Positions 59,569 through 64,000 of a stretch of DNA of 64,000 nucleotides are shown here, one piece after another. The translations under genes were made by a program, and so were the position numbers. A model generated the notes under the pieces. The model was not told the DNA's origin and ran no database searches. It saw only the letters and a list, made by a program, of their open reading frames with translations. How positions within the stretch are numbered: the stretch's first letter is position 1; every line of letters starts with the position of its first letter. This DNA comes from Entomortierella parvispora (lineage: Eukaryota > Mortierellomycota > Mortierellomycetes > Mortierellales > Mortierellaceae), in the NCBI GenBank assembly GCA_963573315.1, contig OY752142.1, positions 2,542,001 through 2,606,000 of the forward strand. Direction: 5' to 3'.

Positions 59569-61702
59569 ATGCAGCAGCAGCAGGCATTCAATCCAAAGGA
59601 CTATCCCATCGTCGTTGCCATCGACTTTGGCACCACGTTCTCGTACGTCCTTCCAACCTGATCACTTTGCACTACCCTCTTTTGCTGCCCCAGACCGGCC
59701 TGCTCCTTTTTACTTCGCCATTCATTGTCCTGTGGGACTTTTGCCAAGGAACGACAAACAGCAATGACTGACCCTTTCATCTTTTCCTCTCATTGTCTCA
59801 TTCCCTTTTTCCTCTAGGGGATGTGCCTATGCCTATGCCCAGGATGACAAGGAGGTCATCGACATCACCAGCTGGTAATGATCCATGCCGTCATGGTTCA
59901 CCTGACCTTTTTACTCTTGCATTGGTCATCCTTTTTGTTTGCTTTGCTTTTGCCAGAATATTCGCCCCGCGTGGCGTTTGCTTACTTCTAGTACACACTC
60001 ACTGCGCGACGTTAGCAATCTCTGCATGTGATTAACAATCTCATCCCATTAGGCCCAAGCAGAACATCCAGTACCCAAAGACACCCACACTCAACTTGTA
60101 CAAGAAGGATGATCCCGAAAACAAGCTTGTCGCATGGGGCTGGCGTGCAAAGATGGAGACACTCAAGCCCACCGCCCGCCACCACACGCTGCTGTACCAG
60201 TACAAGCTGCACCTCGACGACACCATGAACAGCAACCCCCTCGATGTCAACATCTCGGTCTTGGACGCCATCTCTCATTACCTCGATGCCTTCCACGAGT
60301 ACGTCGTTGGCGAAATCATGCGCGGCTTTGCCAAAAACTTTCAGCGCGACCACTTCCGATACTGCCTTACCGTCCCGGCCATGTGGTCGGACAGGGCCAA
60401 GAATGTGATGCGTCAGGCTGCCGTGAAGGCCAACCTCATCAAGGACACCGACCATCCCGACAGACTCATGCTCATCTCAGAACCCGAGGCTGCCGCGCTG
60501 TACTGCGAGCGCAAATGCGACCAATTCGATCTTGGACATGGCGACCGATTCATGATCTGTGATGCCGGTGGTGGAACGGTTGATTTGATCGTTTTTGAGA
60601 TTGCCGTCACGACTGCAGGACGAAGACTCTCCGAGGTCACCAAGGGCCACGGTGCCTCTTGTGGATCCGTCTTTTTGGACAGACACATGCGACGACTCTT
60701 GGAGGAAAAGTTTGGCCACCATGCCGCCAATTTTCCCGCCAACATTATTCCCAACTTGGTCGACACGTTTGCAGATGTGATCAAGCCCCAGTTTGATGGA
60801 CTTGAGGATCAGTTCTTGCAGTTGCCTGCCAACCGATGCTTCGATGACCTGGAGGATCCAGAGGCCGTTGGTATTGATGATGGTTACCTGGTGTTGACTG
60901 CCGCTGAGCTCAAAGAGAACGTTTTCGAGCCTGTGGTCAAGGATGTGCTGTCATTGATTCAGGAGCAGTTGACTCAAGCCAAGAATTGTGCAGCCATCTT
61001 CTTGGTTGGAGGATTCGGTTCATCCAATTATTTGTACAGCCGTGTCAAGTCTCAGTTCAGCAGTCAGGTCGGGCTCATTTCGATCCCCCCTCGTCCAGAG
61101 TTGGCTGTGGTTCGTGGAGCAGTCTGTGTGGGCTTGAACCCAAGGGTGGTGACCTCCCGTATTGCCCGTCGTTGCTATGGTATCTCATCGGATCAGCCCT
61201 TTGAGAAGGGCAAAGATCCCTTGGCTAAGCGCAAGTTTGAGGTCAACGGTGTTTGGTGCATTGACCGTTTCTCGCCCTTTGTCAAGAAGGGTCAAAAGTT
61301 GAACGTAGACGAGTCTATTTCGCGAGAGTTCTCGTTCACAAAGTATTCAGAGGCTCCCGAGGATTATAACATTGCGTTGTACGCTGCCGATACCGACAGT
61401 GAGCCACCTAGATATACCACGGACGCTGGCATTGCCAAGCTTGCCGATATTCCTATTCCATGCCCGCACTCGCCGACTGCTCGTCTCGGCTCAATGGTAG
61501 GTTTTCTCCTTCTATTCTTTTATTTAATCCAGAGAACGAGCTCTTGGAAAAATCTAACCGTGCTCTCCACTTTTTTGGTATTTTTCAGGTCAAGGTCAAG
61601 ATCAACATGAACTTTGGATTGAACGAGATCAAGGCCGAGGCTGTTGTTGGCGATAAGGTGTATAGCACAATCCTTCAGTTTGATGCCGTCGATACCTATT
61701 AA
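59569..61702 (+). CDS. Hsp70-like protein of the HSPA12 type, 562 aa
   Basis: Four exons (59569-59642, 59818-59874, 60053-61496, 61589-61702) join in phase into 562 residues. The actin-like ATPase fold is complete: phosphate-1 loop VAIDFGTTFSGCAYA (split by intron 1), connect motif LISEPEAAALY, phosphate-2 loop ICDAGGGTVDLIVFE and adenosine motif IFLVGGFGSSNYLYSRV. After about residue 420, the usual DnaK substrate-binding domain is replaced by a short beta-rich region (KRKFEVNGVWCIDRFSPFVKKGQ, VKVKINMNFGLNE). This is the pattern of HSPA12A/B-related proteins, which are numerous in early-diverging fungi and many other fungi. Client and role are unknown. The last exon encodes only 37 residues; it was chosen because ATG|GTAGGT and TTTTCAG|GTC keep the beta strand and reach a stop. 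Confidence 0.9.
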
Positions 61703-62787
61703 GAACGCAGAAGCACTCTATGGAAGGCAAAAAGCACCACTCATACTGAAAAGAAGAACCAAAATACAAATATCATATCTCCATTTCTTCCTCTTCATCT
61801 GGACAGGATGGTTAGCAACTAGTTTTTGTTTGGATTAGATTCGATTTTTGACCTGCTGACAATGAAAACTGAAGCGTGGAGACGCATGCCTGACTGAACA
61901 GTGTTGGATTGTGCGACGCGTCAAGGTCAAAATTTCTGTCCTCGGAAGTGAAATGTCTCGAAGCTGCCCAGACCCAGTGACAACTCCAAGACCATCGACA
62001 CCTGGTTGGTTTTACACTTTCCGCTACTGCCAGACTACCTCAGCTAGGCCTGCCTACGTTGCATGGATGATGAAAGAAAGGAACTGAGGTTGTGGTCGAG
62101 CAGCTGAAGGCAGAGGCTTAAGAATAGAAGGGTTTTGCGCGTCTCTCTTGCACGTGTTTCATCTTTCTGAAAATCGCGCTAAATCTCTAAAGCGTAGATC
62201 CCACTCAGGACAAGCTTTAATCAACAACGGAAAAGCCATTCAAAGAAAACTTGTAAGAGAAGTTTGTGAAGGAGACGAAGAGGAGATTTATTAGAAGAAG
62301 CAAGATCTACTTCACTCATGCAGTAAGCTTGGGGGTTCAATGACTTTGAGTTGACATTTTTCTTGAAGCAGGAATGCTTTGAAACAAGTTAGCCATGACC
62401 AATATTTTCTTATGAATGAACAAAACGAGAGCAAAAAAACAAAGCACTTTGTGGTGGCCAAAGATGATGTGGCGGAAAAAAAAAAGGACTGAGGAATACA
62501 AGTCAGTCCACGCAATGATCCACGAATGAAGCACGACGCGTTTCACTTTTGTCTCGTGATTATGAGGGGCGGACGGACGGATGCCGTTTTATTTACAAAT
62601 GACACTGGGAAGCCCAAGTGCCATTTCGAGGTCAGTCCCGCGACGATCGTGGGTCGTACTAAATGATGTCAAGGTCAAAGAAACAATGCACAAGCAAAGA
62701 AAGGGCGCGTTCTTGGGTGAATGAAAAAACTTGATTCCAAAGGCAGCCAAAAGGGTAGAAGCTCCTGGGAGTAACGACCGCCATTTT
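61703..62787. other. intergenic 1.1 kb, convergent 3' flanks
   Basis: Between the stops of the Hsp70-like gene and the IF1 gene. No gene or repeat recognised; the open frames are short and lack any domain. Confidence 0.6.
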
Positions 62788-63122
62788 CTACTTCTTCTTC
62801 CTGAGTTCTTCGGCCTCCTTCTCAGCCTTGGCGAGTTTCTCCTTGAGTTTCTTGATTTCTTGTTCCTCCTAAAAGACATTGACAAAAAAAGATAGTCCAT
62901 CCGAGTGAATGAGTATATGAGTATAGAAGGAATGTATCTGCTTGACGATCTTCTTTGGACAACAGAACCTACCCTCTGACGGAAATAAACTTCTTCAGCA
63001 GCCTTCTCCTTCTTCTTGAAGGCCTCGGAGTAGAAGCGAGTTGAGACGACAACCGGAGCGACTCTCTGGGATGGTTGCACAAGTGTGCGTCGGGCAGCGG
63101 TGGTAACGGTTAAGCGCATCAT
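62788..63122 (-). CDS. INH1: mitochondrial ATP synthase inhibitor IF1, 76 aa
   Basis: Exons 62973-63122 and 62788-62868 give 76 residues. The first ~30 residues (MMRLTVTTAARRTLVQPSQR) are basic and hydroxylated with no acid, a typical mitochondrial presequence, ending near RFYSEAF. The core KKKEKAAEEVYFRQR is the inhibitory motif that inserts into the F1 catalytic interface when the proton gradient fails. The second exon is a coiled coil (EEQEIKKLKEKLAKAEKEAEELRKKK) used for dimerisation. The intron falls right after FRQR, as in the shorter paralogue at 42251-42504, and the second exons are both 81 nt. Two ATGs are adjacent; the first (63122) is taken as start. Confidence 0.9.
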
Positions 63123-63623
63123 GGTTACGACTAGGAGACGAGGTGAGAGTGCGAGAGTGTAAGGGTATGGGATGGGGAAAAGAAAAGGTAGCAGATGAGA
63201 AAGGTGGACAAGTGTGAAAGGGTTCTTTTTTTGTGGGAAATGTGGAAAGGAAACGAGAGAGAGAGAAAAAAGGAGTTCAGTTCGCTCCCGCCCCACTCCT
63301 TTGATCCACTGTCTCGACCACCAGACACGCAAGTTCTCTGATTTGCAGGACGTGCATTCATGGCTCGAGCCACTGGGTGGCTTGACACTTATGACGCGCG
63401 ACATTCATTGCACGGGAGGAGCAAGCAGCTCCTGCTGGTGACCGTCATTGTTGGACGGTGCCCTATCTGTTCTGCGTTGGGAAGCAGGACGAAAGATGGA
63501 CTAGGAGTTAAGAGAAAGAACGAGAAAAAAAAAAGAGAGAGAGAGAGAGACAGAGAGAGAGCGACCTGCACCCATCATCCCTATTTTTATTACACTGCAA
63601 CAGAACGTATTAATATCTTGACT
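63123..63623. promoter_or_regulatory. promoter of the IF1 gene and 3' flank of SDHAF4
   Basis: 501 bp between two same-strand genes. A GA-rich tract (63530-63562) is the only marked feature. Confidence 0.5.
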
Positions 63624-63986
63624 CTAAAAGTCCGTCACTCGGCCCTTGAAGGACCAGTCTCCAAACCGAACAGGTTCCCGCTTTGGTCCCCCAACCTCGC
63701 CCGTCGAAGGGTTCGTGTCGCCCTCAAACTCGTCCGGGACAGGCGCCTTTGCGTCTGGATGACTTGTGGCAGGAGAAGAGGCTGCTTCCTTGACCAACTT
63801 TTCAAACTCTGCCTGGTCGGCAGCGGAGCCTAATGGGAGGGGACCTGGCCCTCTCGGGCGCAGTCCAGCATAGGAACGAGTAATGAGCACAGGAGTGGCG
63901 GATCGGCAAGCAGCAAGACAAGCCCGGGATGGACTCGTGCGAGCAATGAATGCGAGGGCTGTAGAAGTCGTTGATCGCGGTGTCAT
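63624..63986 (-). CDS. SDHAF4: succinate dehydrogenase assembly factor 4 (SDHAF4/Sdh8), 120 aa
   Basis: Single-exon frame of 120 residues from the ATG at 63986. The first ~40 residues (MTPRSTTSTALAFIARTSPS) are rich in Arg, Ser, Thr and Ala without acids, as in a mitochondrial presequence. The C-terminus carries the DUF1674 signature GEVGGPKREPVRFGDWSFKG ending GRVTDF. SDHAF4 binds the flavinylated SDHA subunit in the matrix and helps it join SDHB, protecting against oxidants. Family members are about 100-130 residues, so the length is normal. An intron could lie upstream of the window edge only in the 5' UTR. Confidence 0.92.
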   Translation of the reverse strand: MTPRSTTSTALAFIARTSPSRACLAACRSATPVLITRSYAGLRPRGPGPLPLGSAADQAEFEKLVKEAASSPATSHPDAKAPVPDEFEGDTNPSTGEVGGPKREPVRFGDWSFKGRVTDF

Positions 63987-64000
63987 TGTGGTGATGCGGA

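Overview
The window looks like nuclear DNA of an early-diverging fungus. Nearly every gene is split by short GT-AG introns (about 50-250 nt, a few of 440-670 nt) and many proteins carry long glutamine or serine tracts. The gene set is fungal: an m-AAA protease, a Pmc1-type calcium pump, an Egh1-type steryl glucosidase, an APSES cell-cycle regulator, a BAR-SH3 protein and an HSPA12-type Hsp70. The mix suggests Mortierellomycota or Mucoromycota; that placement is inference, because no rRNA or other marker gene is present. No tRNA, rRNA or CRISPR array was recognised.

Layout. 1-695: 3' end of a mitochondrial m-AAA protease. 776-3300: a complete pogo-type DNA transposon with perfect 129-bp terminal inverted repeats. 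3992-4889: a small four-TM membrane protein. 5057-10824 (minus): an attractin-like CUB/EGF/kelch/PSI receptor-like membrane protein. 12713-17382 (minus): a calcium ATPase. 19662-23566 (minus) and 24560-27408 (plus): an Egh1-type glycosidase and an MFS transporter, head to head. 27554-31978 (minus): a five-exon gene whose exons join in frame into one 1360-residue protein with an XPG/FEN1-like nuclease at the N-terminus and a Fanzor/TnpB-like RuvC plus zinc ribbon at the C-terminus. This is the most unusual object here. 32990-38041 (minus): an APSES-ankyrin regulator. 38504-41329 (minus): a BAR-SH3 protein with a GC-AG intron.

42251-47389: small genes and one oxidoreductase. They are an IF1-like ATPase-inhibitor paralogue, two members of an unnamed family of about 68 residues (opposite strands, about 3.5 kb apart) and a quinone-oxidoreductase-like enzyme. 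47777-52622 (minus): a large low-complexity protein with one TM segment. 54300-56145: a second DNA transposon (IS630/Tc1-mariner DDE type) with 13-bp TIRs and a probable frameshift near the end of its transposase. 57076-58827 (minus): a coiled-coil protein of unknown role, divergent from an HSPA12-like Hsp70 (59569-61702). 62788-63986 (minus): mitochondrial ATPase inhibitor IF1 and the succinate dehydrogenase assembly factor SDHAF4.

Gene models were built by hand from splice signals, reading phase and protein continuity. Exon joins given below all keep phase, but none has been checked against transcripts. Mitochondrial functions recur (m-AAA protease, two IF1-family proteins, SDHAF4), but nothing indicates co-regulation.
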